Shown here piece after piece: positions 44,370 to 52,879 of a DNA stretch of 63,442 nucleotides. The stretch comes from Bacteroidales bacterium (GTDB lineage Bacteria; Bacteroidota; Bacteroidia; Bacteroidales; DTU049). The stretch's first letter is position 1. Each line of letters starts with the position of its first letter. Under the pieces are notes generated by a model. That model ran no database searches and was not told the origin of the DNA. It saw only the letters and a list, made by a program, of their open reading frames with translations. The translations under genes and the position numbers were made by a program. The stretch is taken from NCBI GenBank assembly GCA_026418905.1, contig JAOAAK010000046.1, positions 1-63,442 on the forward strand, given 5' to 3'.

Positions 44370-44882
44370 ATGTTTGTAAAAAATTCTATGCGTTTACAGG
44401 TAGGCATTGTTATTTTATATGCAGCATTTTTTTTACATGCTCAAACAAACCCTTCTCTTCCTAAGATTGAATTGAAGACCATGGATGGAAAAATCATTTC
44501 CACTGATTCTATTCAAAACAACGGTAAGCCTATTATTATGAGCTTTTGGGCTACATGGTGCAAACCATGCATCAAGGAACTTAACATCTTTGCTGAGCAT
44601 TATGATGAATGGGTTGAAGAAACAGGTGTTAAGCTTTTTGCCATCAACGTTGATGATCAGCGAACTTTTGCCTCTGTAAAAACATTGGTGAATGGGAAAG
44701 CATGGCCTTTTATTGTTTATTGCGATCCCAACGGGGAATTTAAGCGCGCGATGAACGTCGTAAATATTCCACATACATTTATTCTCGATGGTGAACGAAA
44801 AATTGTTTGGCAACATAGTACTTTTGCAGAAGGTGCCGAAGAAGAAGTTATCGAAGTAGTTAGAAATTTGGTCAAAAAGTAA
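44370..44882 (+). CDS. TlpA-family thioredoxin-like protein
   Basis: The 170-residue product has a signal peptide (cleavage near AQTNP) and a thioredoxin fold with the redox motif WCKPC (Cys64 and Cys67) preceded by MSFWAT, and the cis-proline segment VNIPHTFILDG. It is expected in the periplasm or facing it, where TlpA-type proteins reduce disulfides of specific partners. An ATG six codons downstream is an alternative start. Five bases separate it from the DUF6029-like barrel gene, which is followed one base later by an Omp28-like lipoprotein with its own CPNC motif; the three look like a functional unit. Confidence 0.9.
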   Translation: MFVKNSMRLQVGIVILYAAFFLHAQTNPSLPKIELKTMDGKIISTDSIQNNGKPIIMSFWATWCKPCIKELNIFAEHYDEWVEETGVKLFAINVDDQRTFASVKTLVNGKAWPFIVYCDPNGEFKRAMNVVNIPHTFILDGERKIVWQHSTFAEGAEEEVIEVVRNLVKK

Positions 44883-44887
44883 ATTCA

Positions 44888-46522
44888 ATGCGTCTCATTT
44901 GTTGGGTATTATTGTTTTCGGCGTTTTTCTATCAATTGATAGCTCAACAAGATTGGCAAATCAATGGGGATGTTCAGTTGGATGCCCAATACTACTTAGA
45001 AGATTCAACAGCAGGAGCGCCAGCTGTTAAGGAACATCTTTTGTCGAACGGATATTTTAACTTGTCTGTTCGTCGAGGTGGAATTTCCATGGGCATTCGT
45101 TACGAAAATTTTGCCAATCCCATGTTGGGATTTGATCCACGACTAAAAGGTTCCGGTTTCCCCCATAGATACATTGAATATCAACATTCATATTTTTCAG
45201 TATGCGCTGGAAGCTTTTACGAGCAATTTGGATCAGGCATAACTTTACGAAGTTACGAAGAGCGAACTTTAGGGTTTGACAATGCCATTGATGGTATTCG
45301 TTTACGCGCTCAAGTTCACCCCGCACTTCAAATCAAAGCACTCATAGGTCAACAACGTCAGTTTTTTACACGATCTGAAGGGCTTATTCGAGGCATAGAT
45401 GCTGAATTTTATCTCAATGAACTTAATGACAGTTTGCGTTCTTTTCCGCTCAATATTAGATTTGGTGGCAGTGCCGTAAGTCGATATCAAGTAGATAAGG
45501 ATCCGATGTACAAACTTCCTGAAAACGTCTTAGCATGGAGCATTCGAAATGCTATCGGTTACAAAAATGCTTCCTGGAGCAATGAATTCGGGTTCAAATT
45601 CAACGATCCTAACGCTACTAATCATTACATTTATAAAGATGGCATGGTGATTCTTTCTACCTTTACATATGCTCGTAAAGGATTTGGACTTTTACTGAGT
45701 TACAAGCAAACAGATAATATGGACTTTAGGTCAGACCGAACAATCACTGGTTTAGCCAGTACGATCAACTATATTCCAGCTCTTGCACGTATACATTCAT
45801 ATTCTCTAACTGGAAAATATCCTTATACAGCTCAACCCAACGGAGAAGCAGCTGTCCAGGCACAACTAACTTTCAAGATTCCTAAAAAAAGCAAGCTTGG
45901 TGGTAAATATGGAATGGATTTAAGTATTCAATATGTTCGTTCCCAATCTATCGATAAACAACCCATCAACGATTCTACACCGCTTTATACCAGTGGAACC
46001 GATGGATACGTAAGTCGGTTTTTCCGCCTCGGAAATGAAACATACTTCGAAGACTTTGACATTGAAATTCAAAAAAAGTTTTCCTCATCCTTAAAGGGAG
46101 TGTTTTCCTATGTATATGTAGTTTATAACAGTTTAATTGCTGAGGGTCATGATTATGGCATGTTTTACGCGCATGCCACTGTTATTGATTTAACTTGGAA
46201 AATATCATCTAAGCATGCTTTACGATTCGAAGCTCAACATCTTTACAAAGAGCAATACGACAGAAATTGGGTGGCCGGACTTATTGAATACTCTCATGCG
46301 AAGGGTTGGTTCTTTTCCATAAGCGACAATTTCAATTATCAACATCCAGACCCTACAAAAAGAATACACTATTATTCATTTCATCTCACCAAAAATATTC
46401 AAGCTACTCGAGTCAGCCTAACTTACGGAAAAACATTTGAGGGTATTACTTGTGTTGGAGGAGTTTGCCGTTACATGCCAGCCACGTATGGAATTTTGTT
46501 GTCGTTCAATACATCGTTCTAA
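44888..46522 (+). CDS. Outer-membrane protein of the DUF6029 type
   Basis: The 544-residue product has a signal peptide (MRLICWVLLFSAFFYQLIAQ), then a strand-rich sequence such as NLSVRRGGISMGIRYENF, HSYFSVCAGSFYEQFGSGI and RVSLTYGKTFEGI, ending in LLSFNTSF with a terminal aromatic residue. This is the pattern of an outer-membrane beta-barrel. I recall this type as DUF6029 of Bacteroidota, found with TlpA and Omp28-like genes; its function is unknown. The C-terminal segment contains CVGGVC, a cysteine pair that might meet the neighbouring thioredoxin-like proteins. It ends one base before the Omp28-like gene. Confidence 0.72.
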   Translation: MRLICWVLLFSAFFYQLIAQQDWQINGDVQLDAQYYLEDSTAGAPAVKEHLLSNGYFNLSVRRGGISMGIRYENFANPMLGFDPRLKGSGFPHRYIEYQHSYFSVCAGSFYEQFGSGITLRSYEERTLGFDNAIDGIRLRAQVHPALQIKALIGQQRQFFTRSEGLIRGIDAEFYLNELNDSLRSFPLNIRFGGSAVSRYQVDKDPMYKLPENVLAWSIRNAIGYKNASWSNEFGFKFNDPNATNHYIYKDGMVILSTFTYARKGFGLLLSYKQTDNMDFRSDRTITGLASTINYIPALARIHSYSLTGKYPYTAQPNGEAAVQAQLTFKIPKKSKLGGKYGMDLSIQYVRSQSIDKQPINDSTPLYTSGTDGYVSRFFRLGNETYFEDFDIEIQKKFSSSLKGVFSYVYVVYNSLIAEGHDYGMFYAHATVIDLTWKISSKHALRFEAQHLYKEQYDRNWVAGLIEYSHAKGWFFSISDNFNYQHPDPTKRIHYYSFHLTKNIQATRVSLTYGKTFEGITCVGGVCRYMPATYGILLSFNTSF

Positions 46523-46523
46523 T

Positions 46524-47360
46524 ATGAAAAAAAATATAATTGTTTTTGGTTTAGCGATGATATTGATGGTTGGGTGCGATATTGTGGAACCACCTTACGT
46601 AGAGACACTTCCACCAAGTCCAACCGATTCGGTTGTTCAGAAAGTATTGCTTGAAGAATTTACCGGACATCTTTGCCCCAATTGTCCTGAAGCTGCTGAA
46701 ATTGCTCATCAACTTCAGTTGATGTATCCCAATCAAGTCATTGTCATTAGCATACATGCAGGATACTTTGCCAATCTTCAGTCCCCAAACTACATGACCG
46801 ACTATCGCACAAGTGTCGGAAACGACCTTCATAACTTTTTCGGTGTCTCATCTTATCCCATAGGAATGATCAATCGAATTGAACGAAACGGTATTAGACT
46901 TTTTGACAAAAATGCATGGGCGTCGATCATTGACTCTATGATTCACACAACACCAAAAATCAAAATTTCATATCAGAAACAATTCAATATTTCTTCGTCA
47001 ACATTGCAAGCAACCATCGAATTCAAAATTCTTTCCAACATAGATCACCCCCTAATGTGGTGCGTCTTCTTTACAGAAGATAGTCTGATAAGTTATCAAA
47101 AAAACAACAATCCTAACATAGGCCCCACTCCAGAAATACCCAATTATTCACACGATCATGTATTGAGAGGGGCTGCTTTTGGTACGTGGGGAGATACTTT
47201 AACTTCAATTCCATCTCCCAACGGAACAATCATTAATAAAAATTTAAATTACTCTTTTGCTTCTTCCAGTTGGAACTTAAATCACGTGCATCTCATCGTT
47301 TTCGTTTACAATCCGGCAAACTATCAAATACTTCAAGTGGAAAAATTCAGTTTGTTATAA
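46524..47360 (+). CDS. Omp28-related outer-membrane lipoprotein with thioredoxin-like motif
   Basis: The ATG at 46524 gives 278 residues; an open extension upstream overlaps the barrel gene and is spurious. A lipobox (LMVGC, Cys18) is followed by a short linker and the Omp28 signature VLLEEFTGHLCPNCPEAA, with Cys51 and Cys54 in a thioredoxin-like CxxC, then ISIHAGYF. A beta-rich C-terminal domain follows. The protein is probably anchored to the outer membrane. Omp28-like proteins are immunodominant in Porphyromonas, but their reaction is not established. Its place behind a periplasmic TlpA and a barrel suggests a disulfide relay or a binding complex. Confidence 0.85.
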   Translation: MKKNIIVFGLAMILMVGCDIVEPPYVETLPPSPTDSVVQKVLLEEFTGHLCPNCPEAAEIAHQLQLMYPNQVIVISIHAGYFANLQSPNYMTDYRTSVGNDLHNFFGVSSYPIGMINRIERNGIRLFDKNAWASIIDSMIHTTPKIKISYQKQFNISSSTLQATIEFKILSNIDHPLMWCVFFTEDSLISYQKNNNPNIGPTPEIPNYSHDHVLRGAAFGTWGDTLTSIPSPNGTIINKNLNYSFASSSWNLNHVHLIVFVYNPANYQILQVEKFSLL

Positions 47361-47683
47361 CTAACCTTTCATATTTGCTCGGTCGAAATTACAGAAATAA
47401 AAATAAAATGCGAAAAAAAGATCTATACAACATCTTTTTAAGCATTAACTTTAAAATTAGGAGTATGCTCCTGGAGATTTAGGTACTTATACACTGTAGG
47501 GGTTGTTTATCATTAGATAACCTATAACGCAACTAATCCTAAGTGATGAAATTTTAGCAATGTCAATTTAGGCTTTTGTGCAAAATTATCCTGTTATAGC
47601 TGTCCACTTTTCAAGGTTACTAGTTTTGAAATATATTTGCTATGAATTTAATTATAGTAAACTTACTCTAAAGGTCTTAAATT
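47361..47683. other. Intergenic stretch before the TolC-like gene
   Basis: These 323 bases are AT-rich and hold no credible gene or RNA. The imperfect hairpin near 47503-47524 (TTATC with GATAA) lacks a T-tract. A promoter match for the next gene lies at 47632-47639. Confidence 0.5.
47632..47639 (+). promoter_or_regulatory. Candidate -7 element for the TolC-like gene
   Basis: TATATTTG matches TAnnTTTG exactly, 44 bases before the ATG at 47684. No -33 TTG at normal spacing was found. Confidence 0.4.
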
Positions 47684-48883
47684 ATGAAATATCAACACAA
47701 AATTTTTTCACATACAATTATTTTCTTTTTATTTTTTTCGACAACCATCTTTTCTCAACATATGATTGATTTAAACACATCAATTAATAAGGCTTTAGTA
47801 AACTCACATCTTTTAAAATATGCTGAAAAAAACATAGAAAGCCACAAAACCCTTTTACCTACATCTTTTGCATTGGAGAAAACTGAATTATATGTCAATT
47901 ATGACGAAAACAATATAACTCATGCGGGATATCCACTTACTAACATCGGAATTCAACAAAGTTTTCAATTTCCTGGATATTACATCAATGATCGTCGCAT
48001 ACTCATGAATCAGTATGAAGCGGCTCAACTTGAATATATTTTCTTGAAGCAAAGAATTTCATTTGAAATGGCATTACTCTATATCCATATATATTTTACC
48101 ATGGAAAAAATCGCACTTTATCAAACTCTTGATAGTATTTTCAGCAAAGTATATGAATCGATCAAGCAAGGTTTCGAATCTGGTAACATTTCGCAAAAAG
48201 ATTTTTTGACCATACAACTTAAACAGATAGATTTAAAACAACTGCTATTCGAACAATATATGTTACATAAGCAACTTATGCATCGCTTTCATCTTTATGT
48301 AGGAGATACAACTTTGGCCCCTGATACCGTTTTGCCTCCTTTAGAACAAATCAAAATGGATTCCCTTGCAATTATCTATCAAGAATTTTTTCAAAATCAA
48401 ATTGAACAGCATCATCTAGAATGGAAAAGTCAAAAATATGAATCCATGCCTGATTTTTATGTGTTGTACTTCTTGGGTTCAAATCGTCACGAAACTCAAA
48501 AATACCATGGTTTCGAAGTTGGAATAAGCATTCCTCTTCTCAACCCAACCTTAACTTATAAAATCAAATCATCTAAACTTAAGTCTAAAGCATATCAACA
48601 TTTAGTGCAGAATGAACAACAGAAGATCCAAACTCAGTTGTATGAAAATTGGTTAGCATATCAAATGCTTTTATCGCTTCAAGAGTATTACCAACAACAA
48701 AACGAAATTCAAGAAAAATTTTTTCATCAACTACTTCTAAATTCGCAATCTGAGAACATTAACTTGGATGAATGGTTCCAAATTTTCGACAGTTTTATGA
48801 CATATAAATTAAAGCATTTGGATTACTTAGAAACAATGTACACAACGTATTTTAAAATCAAATACGGAATCTATGAAGAATAA
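47684..48883 (+). CDS. TolC-family outer-membrane efflux protein
   Basis: The 399-residue product has a signal peptide (cleavage near FSQ). Long amphipathic helices are interrupted by beta segments: KALVNSHLLKYAEKNIESH near residue 35, IGIQQSFQFPG near 88, GFEVGISIPLLNP near 285, with helical coiled segments between. This is the duplicated TolC layout, although the chain is somewhat short. The FPG and PLL turns resemble the CusC/CzcC branch used with metal or drug RND pumps. No pump or adaptor gene lies nearby, so it must pair with one encoded elsewhere or be a relic of a lost operon. It is flanked by gene-free stretches on both sides. Confidence 0.82.
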   Translation: MKYQHKIFSHTIIFFLFFSTTIFSQHMIDLNTSINKALVNSHLLKYAEKNIESHKTLLPTSFALEKTELYVNYDENNITHAGYPLTNIGIQQSFQFPGYYINDRRILMNQYEAAQLEYIFLKQRISFEMALLYIHIYFTMEKIALYQTLDSIFSKVYESIKQGFESGNISQKDFLTIQLKQIDLKQLLFEQYMLHKQLMHRFHLYVGDTTLAPDTVLPPLEQIKMDSLAIIYQEFFQNQIEQHHLEWKSQKYESMPDFYVLYFLGSNRHETQKYHGFEVGISIPLLNPTLTYKIKSSKLKSKAYQHLVQNEQQKIQTQLYENWLAYQMLLSLQEYYQQQNEIQEKFFHQLLLNSQSENINLDEWFQIFDSFMTYKLKHLDYLETMYTTYFKIKYGIYEE

Positions 48884-49263
48884 CTCTTAAAATTTGAAGA
48901 TAAAATATTAACAAGATTTATTCGCTTCTCAAAATGCTTACATTTTCTGCTTTGACAATGTCTATGGTTGTTATAAAAATTTTTAACCTTTCACTTTTCT
49001 TTTAAAACCATCATACATGTTAGTCTCCATCATCAAGGAGAATGAAAACTTAATTGCCATCTTAGCCAATATTTGTTTTAGTCTCAACTTTCTCGACACC
49101 ATAAACTTGGAACTAACATCATGATCGCCCATATTTTCACCTCACAAAAAATGTTTTCTTGACCAAAAAGTCTTTCACGAAGAAAGGGTTAATGCTCAAT
49201 GAATTAAACAATCTCTGAATATTTATGATAAAAGTGTCATCATAAGATGTATTTGGAATACAC
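48884..49263. other. Intergenic stretch after the TolC-like gene
   Basis: The 380 bases contain no recognised RNA or repeat. A 49-codon minus-strand frame (48983-49132, MGDHDVSSKF...) is open but has no supporting homologue that I recognise. The region may hold decayed sequence. Confidence 0.4.
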
Positions 49264-50745
49264 TTAATTTTTCACATATAAAAATATTTTTTTAGAGGCA
49301 GCTGGATTAAACGTCCAAGGAGTAAAAAAAGGAGGATTATATTCTTCCGTTTTTTTCCAATGTTTGCGGACAAAAGAGCGAATCGAATCGCTGGCATTTC
49401 CAATGAATGAAGCATTATTCTTAGGGCTTTCAAGCCATGAGGGAATGCCATTGGTTTCTAGATCATTCCAGTATGGTTCGTATAACACCGCACAATTGCA
49501 ATCGCTTCTCAAAAAGTACTTCATTTTGGGATAATCCAAAGCATAATTATAAAAAACTTTTTTACATTGATATTTCTCATACCATTCGCTCACAGACAAC
49601 AGTTTACGATGAACAAATCCAGCATCGAGCATTAGAATATGATAAGCAGGTCGCAGTATGCATATAAAAATAAACAGCGTTAATATAAGAGATTGTTTAC
49701 GGGGAAAGAATTCGACAAAGCGTTTAATTCCATAAGCAGCCAATAACACTAGCAAAGGAATCATGGGTATTTCCCAACGAGGAATGGCACCTTTTGTGAA
49801 AGAAAGATATGCGTAAAAGATCAAAACCCATCCTACCATCAAAAAAAATGATGAATTCCTGTCTACTTTAAATTCGTAAATAGAGAAACCTATCCCAATC
49901 AATGCTAACAGCAACATACCTATGTCTATTCCCATGACAGGTTTAAAAAAGAAATAACTTAGTGGTGAACCCTTGACGACAAAAGGAAATTCATTCATAT
50001 GATATAAAATTTCATCAAGAAAATCTTGCCAATAAATAACATAAGGTAGTCCAACGATCACAAGCCAAAACAAGCTGAGCAAAAAAAACCGTAATAATTG
50101 TCTAAAACGAAATCCGTTAACTAATTTCATTTGCCAAAGCATCACAATAACAGAAAACAATGCCAACAACCCACCAACATGAATCTTCGTATGAAAAGCT
50201 AATGCTATGATGAAAGACAACCAAAACAATTTCTTTTCTAGCAACATTTCTTGTAGAAGTAGATAAATTGTTACAACGACGAAAAAAGCAGTAAGACTAT
50301 CCGGAACAGCGTAGTGTGCAGCTTCAACCCAACGAAAAGCAAAAGCTGAAAACAGCAATGTTACCATTGCTATTCTTTCATCATTGTAACGCAAAGATAT
50401 TCTGTAAAGAAACCACACGGTTAAAAAAGACGGTAGAAAAGAACTAAAAAGCCTAATAAACCACAACGCTTCATTGATATCATACCCAAACCAATAGGCA
50501 TAAAGTTCATACGAGCACAACCCTACGAAAGCTAAATACTTCCCAACTGGCCCATATATGGATACAAATTGTGGATCAAGATAAATAATACCATCTGATA
50601 ACTGATAAAAAAATTTTCCCAATAAACGAGCACCTAAATACAATTGTTCCTCATCCCAGGCAAATCCTTCGAACCAAATACCGTAAAATCGAGTAATAAC
50701 GTTAAGTACGAATAGAAAGGAAACATAAAAAACTTTTCTTTTCAC
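49264..50745 (-). CDS. GT39-like membrane glycosyltransferase
   Basis: The 493-residue protein has about 11 to 12 membrane segments. The first loop carries the acidic pair WDEEQLY near residue 31, as in the ArnT/PMT (GT39, GT-C) fold, with VEAAHYAVPDSLTAFF and HTKIHVG further on. A C-terminal extracytoplasmic stretch follows. Such enzymes move sugars from a polyprenyl-phosphate donor to lipids or proteins on the outer face of the inner membrane; donor and acceptor are unknown. It is the last gene of the trmD-led run, and its start overlaps the antiporter stop in ATGA. The window also has a polyprenol-phosphate sugar loader at 25031 that could supply the donor. Confidence 0.82.
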   Translation of the reverse strand: MKRKVFYVSFLFVLNVITRFYGIWFEGFAWDEEQLYLGARLLGKFFYQLSDGIIYLDPQFVSIYGPVGKYLAFVGLCSYELYAYWFGYDINEALWFIRLFSSFLPSFLTVWFLYRISLRYNDERIAMVTLLFSAFAFRWVEAAHYAVPDSLTAFFVVVTIYLLLQEMLLEKKLFWLSFIIALAFHTKIHVGGLLALFSVIVMLWQMKLVNGFRFRQLLRFFLLSLFWLVIVGLPYVIYWQDFLDEILYHMNEFPFVVKGSPLSYFFFKPVMGIDIGMLLLALIGIGFSIYEFKVDRNSSFFLMVGWVLIFYAYLSFTKGAIPRWEIPMIPLLVLLAAYGIKRFVEFFPRKQSLILTLFIFICILRPAYHILMLDAGFVHRKLLSVSEWYEKYQCKKVFYNYALDYPKMKYFLRSDCNCAVLYEPYWNDLETNGIPSWLESPKNNASFIGNASDSIRSFVRKHWKKTEEYNPPFFTPWTFNPAASKKIFLYVKN

Positions 50746-51962
50746 CAGCGTAATCTTTTAGTAATTTCGGTGGAAAATAATCTTAACTTCTCGGGCATAG
50801 TTTTGCTATACATTGCTTGCACAAAAGCAATCCATGGTGTGGTCAACACCATCGTCATGGTGATGGTCGAGATAAGAATTTGAAATAAAAAGTCATTTAT
50901 CAAACCCAAAACGCTTGCTACCTGGGCTAGAACAAAACTAAACTCACCTATCTGCGAAAGTAATGCACCAGCATAGAAGCTCTCTGCCCAAGAGAAGCGA
51001 CGTATTTTAAAAACGACAGCATTGATTAAACTATTGACCACAAAAATAGCAAGAGTAATAAGGGCAACGAGTTGAAAATTATTAAATAAAAAAGGTAAAT
51101 CCATCCTCATCCCTATAGAAAGAAAGAAAAATGAAAGGAAAAATACACGAAAGGGAATAAGAGCTTGCTTTAAATAGACATTACATCTGTCCTTACTTAC
51201 AAGAATTCCAGCTATGAAAGCACCCAGAGCAGCTGAAAGACCCATCAGGTTTGTAAGCCAAGAAAAGCCAAAACACATGAAAAAAGCAAGCAAGACTTGC
51301 AACTCATGATCTGACTTAAGTTCATGCCGGAAAGGAATTCTAAAAAATTTGTACTTCAAAATAAGCCAAAAGAAAACAACAATCAATATAGCTCCTATCA
51401 ATGTTGGTAAAAATTCATTTAAGACAATAGAATCCTTTGAGATGAAATGAAGTGTAAGCAACATGGGTACAATCAATACATCCTGTACAAGCAAAATTCC
51501 ACCCGTAAGTATTCCAACAGGTGAATTCAAGCTGGCGTTTTGCATCAGAAACTGAAAAACTAAAGCTGTGCTACTTAAGCTTATGACAAAAGAAAAAAAC
51601 AACACAATCTTCCACGACCAACCATAATAAATGCCCACCATTGACATAAAAAGAAAACTTAGTGCTATTTGTAGTATTACTCCAACAAAAGAATGTTTGA
51701 AATTTTTTGAAAAAACCTGAAGGTCAATTTCGGCTCCTATAAAGAACAGAAGCAATATAAGCCCAAAATCTCCCAAATCGAAAATCATCCGTTCGCTCGT
51801 GACAAGATTTAAACCATTTTTTCCCAAAAGTATACCGACTAAAATATAAGCTAGGAAATAGGGTTGATGTATTTTTTTCAACAAAAAAATCAAAACAAGG
51901 GAAAAAACAACCATGACGGAAATTTGATCAACAAAGCTGCTTTGTGCAAAAAGTTCGATCAT
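50742..51962 (-). CDS. Cation/proton antiporter of the CPA2 (KefB-like) family
   Basis: The 406-residue protein has about 12 to 13 membrane segments with CPA2 signatures: AYILVGILLGKNGLNLV, FFIGAEIDLQVF and LSSTALVFQFLMQN in the core, then AALGAFIAGILVSKD and LSQIGEFSFVLAQVASVLG. There is no TrkA-N (RCK) nucleotide domain after the transport part, so it is shorter than KefB/KefC and may be ungated by NAD. It exchanges K+ or Na+ for H+ across the inner membrane. ATGA overlaps join it to xerD upstream and to the GT39-like gene downstream. Confidence 0.9.
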   Translation of the reverse strand: MIELFAQSSFVDQISVMVVFSLVLIFLLKKIHQPYFLAYILVGILLGKNGLNLVTSERMIFDLGDFGLILLLFFIGAEIDLQVFSKNFKHSFVGVILQIALSFLFMSMVGIYYGWSWKIVLFFSFVISLSSTALVFQFLMQNASLNSPVGILTGGILLVQDVLIVPMLLTLHFISKDSIVLNEFLPTLIGAILIVVFFWLILKYKFFRIPFRHELKSDHELQVLLAFFMCFGFSWLTNLMGLSAALGAFIAGILVSKDRCNVYLKQALIPFRVFFLSFFFLSIGMRMDLPFLFNNFQLVALITLAIFVVNSLINAVVFKIRRFSWAESFYAGALLSQIGEFSFVLAQVASVLGLINDFLFQILISTITMTMVLTTPWIAFVQAMYSKTMPEKLRLFSTEITKRLRW

Positions 51963-52879
51963 GACTTCCTAGCATTTTTAAACATAGGATGATAACTCTC
52001 AATAATATCCCTTAAGTGGGTCCGACTAATGTGTGTATAAATTTCTGTCGTAATAATGCTACTATGTCCGAGCAATTCCTGAACAACCCTTAAATCAGCA
52101 CCGTTTTCAACCATATGTGTAGCAAAAGTATGCCGAAAAGTATGTGGACTAATAACTTTTTTAATTCCTGCTTTTTGGGCTAAATCTTTAATAATATTAA
52201 AAACGGCCACTCGTGAAAGCTTTTTTCCTTTGAGATTCAAAAATAAATACATCTCATTATTTTTTTGAATCGGAAATTGTGGACGAGAATGATGTAAGTA
52301 TAACTCAAGCGAATTAAATGCTTCTCTTCCAATGGGTATAAATCTTTCTTTATTACCTTTACCTATTACACGAAGAAATCTTTCTTGTGGAAAGTAATTT
52401 TCAAAAGTTAAATTAACAAGTTCACTAACACGTAAACCACAGGCATAAAGAATCTCAACGATAGCCTTATTTCTATGACCTTCTTTTCTAGCTAGATCTA
52501 TACTCATGATCATACGATCGATTTCATCCAGGGAAAGAACTTCTGGAAAATAAGATGGCAGTTTTGGAGTGTCGAGAAACTCAGCAGGGTTTTTGTCTAT
52601 GATGTTTTCAATTAAGCAAAATACGAAGAAAGCTTTAATTCCAGAAACTATCCTTGCTTGAGATCTTGGATGCATCCCTATGTCGCTCAACCACTGTACA
52701 AACGAAGAGAGATCAGTTAAATCAATTTCGTTAAGTGGTTTATTTTGAGCAATTTGTTCGTTCCATCTGAAAAAAAGCAACACATCATGTTCGTAAGCTT
52801 CAATCGTAGCAGGAGACAGAGCTTTTTCAAGCTTCAAATAACTTAAAAAACTGCGAATGAAGGTATCTCTCAAATTCAT
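51959..52879 (-). CDS. xerD: Tyrosine recombinase XerD
   Basis: The 306-residue recombinase has the core-binding N-terminal domain (EAYEHDVLLFFRW) and the complete catalytic set: Arg150 in CGLRVSEL, Lys174 in GKGNKERF, His246 and Arg249 in HTFRH, His272 in LGHSS and Tyr281 in TEIYTH. It resolves chromosome dimers at dif with XerC and FtsK. Length and site spacing are those of Xer proteins rather than phage integrases, and the operon context is chromosomal. Its ends overlap its neighbours in ATGA. XerC or a single Xer is possible, since the two differ little by motif. Confidence 0.92.
   Translation of the reverse strand: MNLRDTFIRSFLSYLKLEKALSPATIEAYEHDVLLFFRWNEQIAQNKPLNEIDLTDLSSFVQWLSDIGMHPRSQARIVSGIKAFFVFCLIENIIDKNPAEFLDTPKLPSYFPEVLSLDEIDRMIMSIDLARKEGHRNKAIVEILYACGLRVSELVNLTFENYFPQERFLRVIGKGNKERFIPIGREAFNSLELYLHHSRPQFPIQKNNEMYLFLNLKGKKLSRVAVFNIIKDLAQKAGIKKVISPHTFRHTFATHMVENGADLRVVQELLGHSSIITTEIYTHISRTHLRDIIESYHPMFKNARKS

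Noticed and set aside
47503-47524. Terminator after the Omp28-like gene
   Set aside because: The stem is imperfect beyond five bases and no T-tract follows it.
51959-52879. Tyrosine recombinase as a sign of an integrated mobile element
   Set aside because: Length, active-site spacing and overlap with uvrB and the antiporter gene point to chromosomal XerD. No attachment-site repeats, phage genes or tRNA lie nearby.
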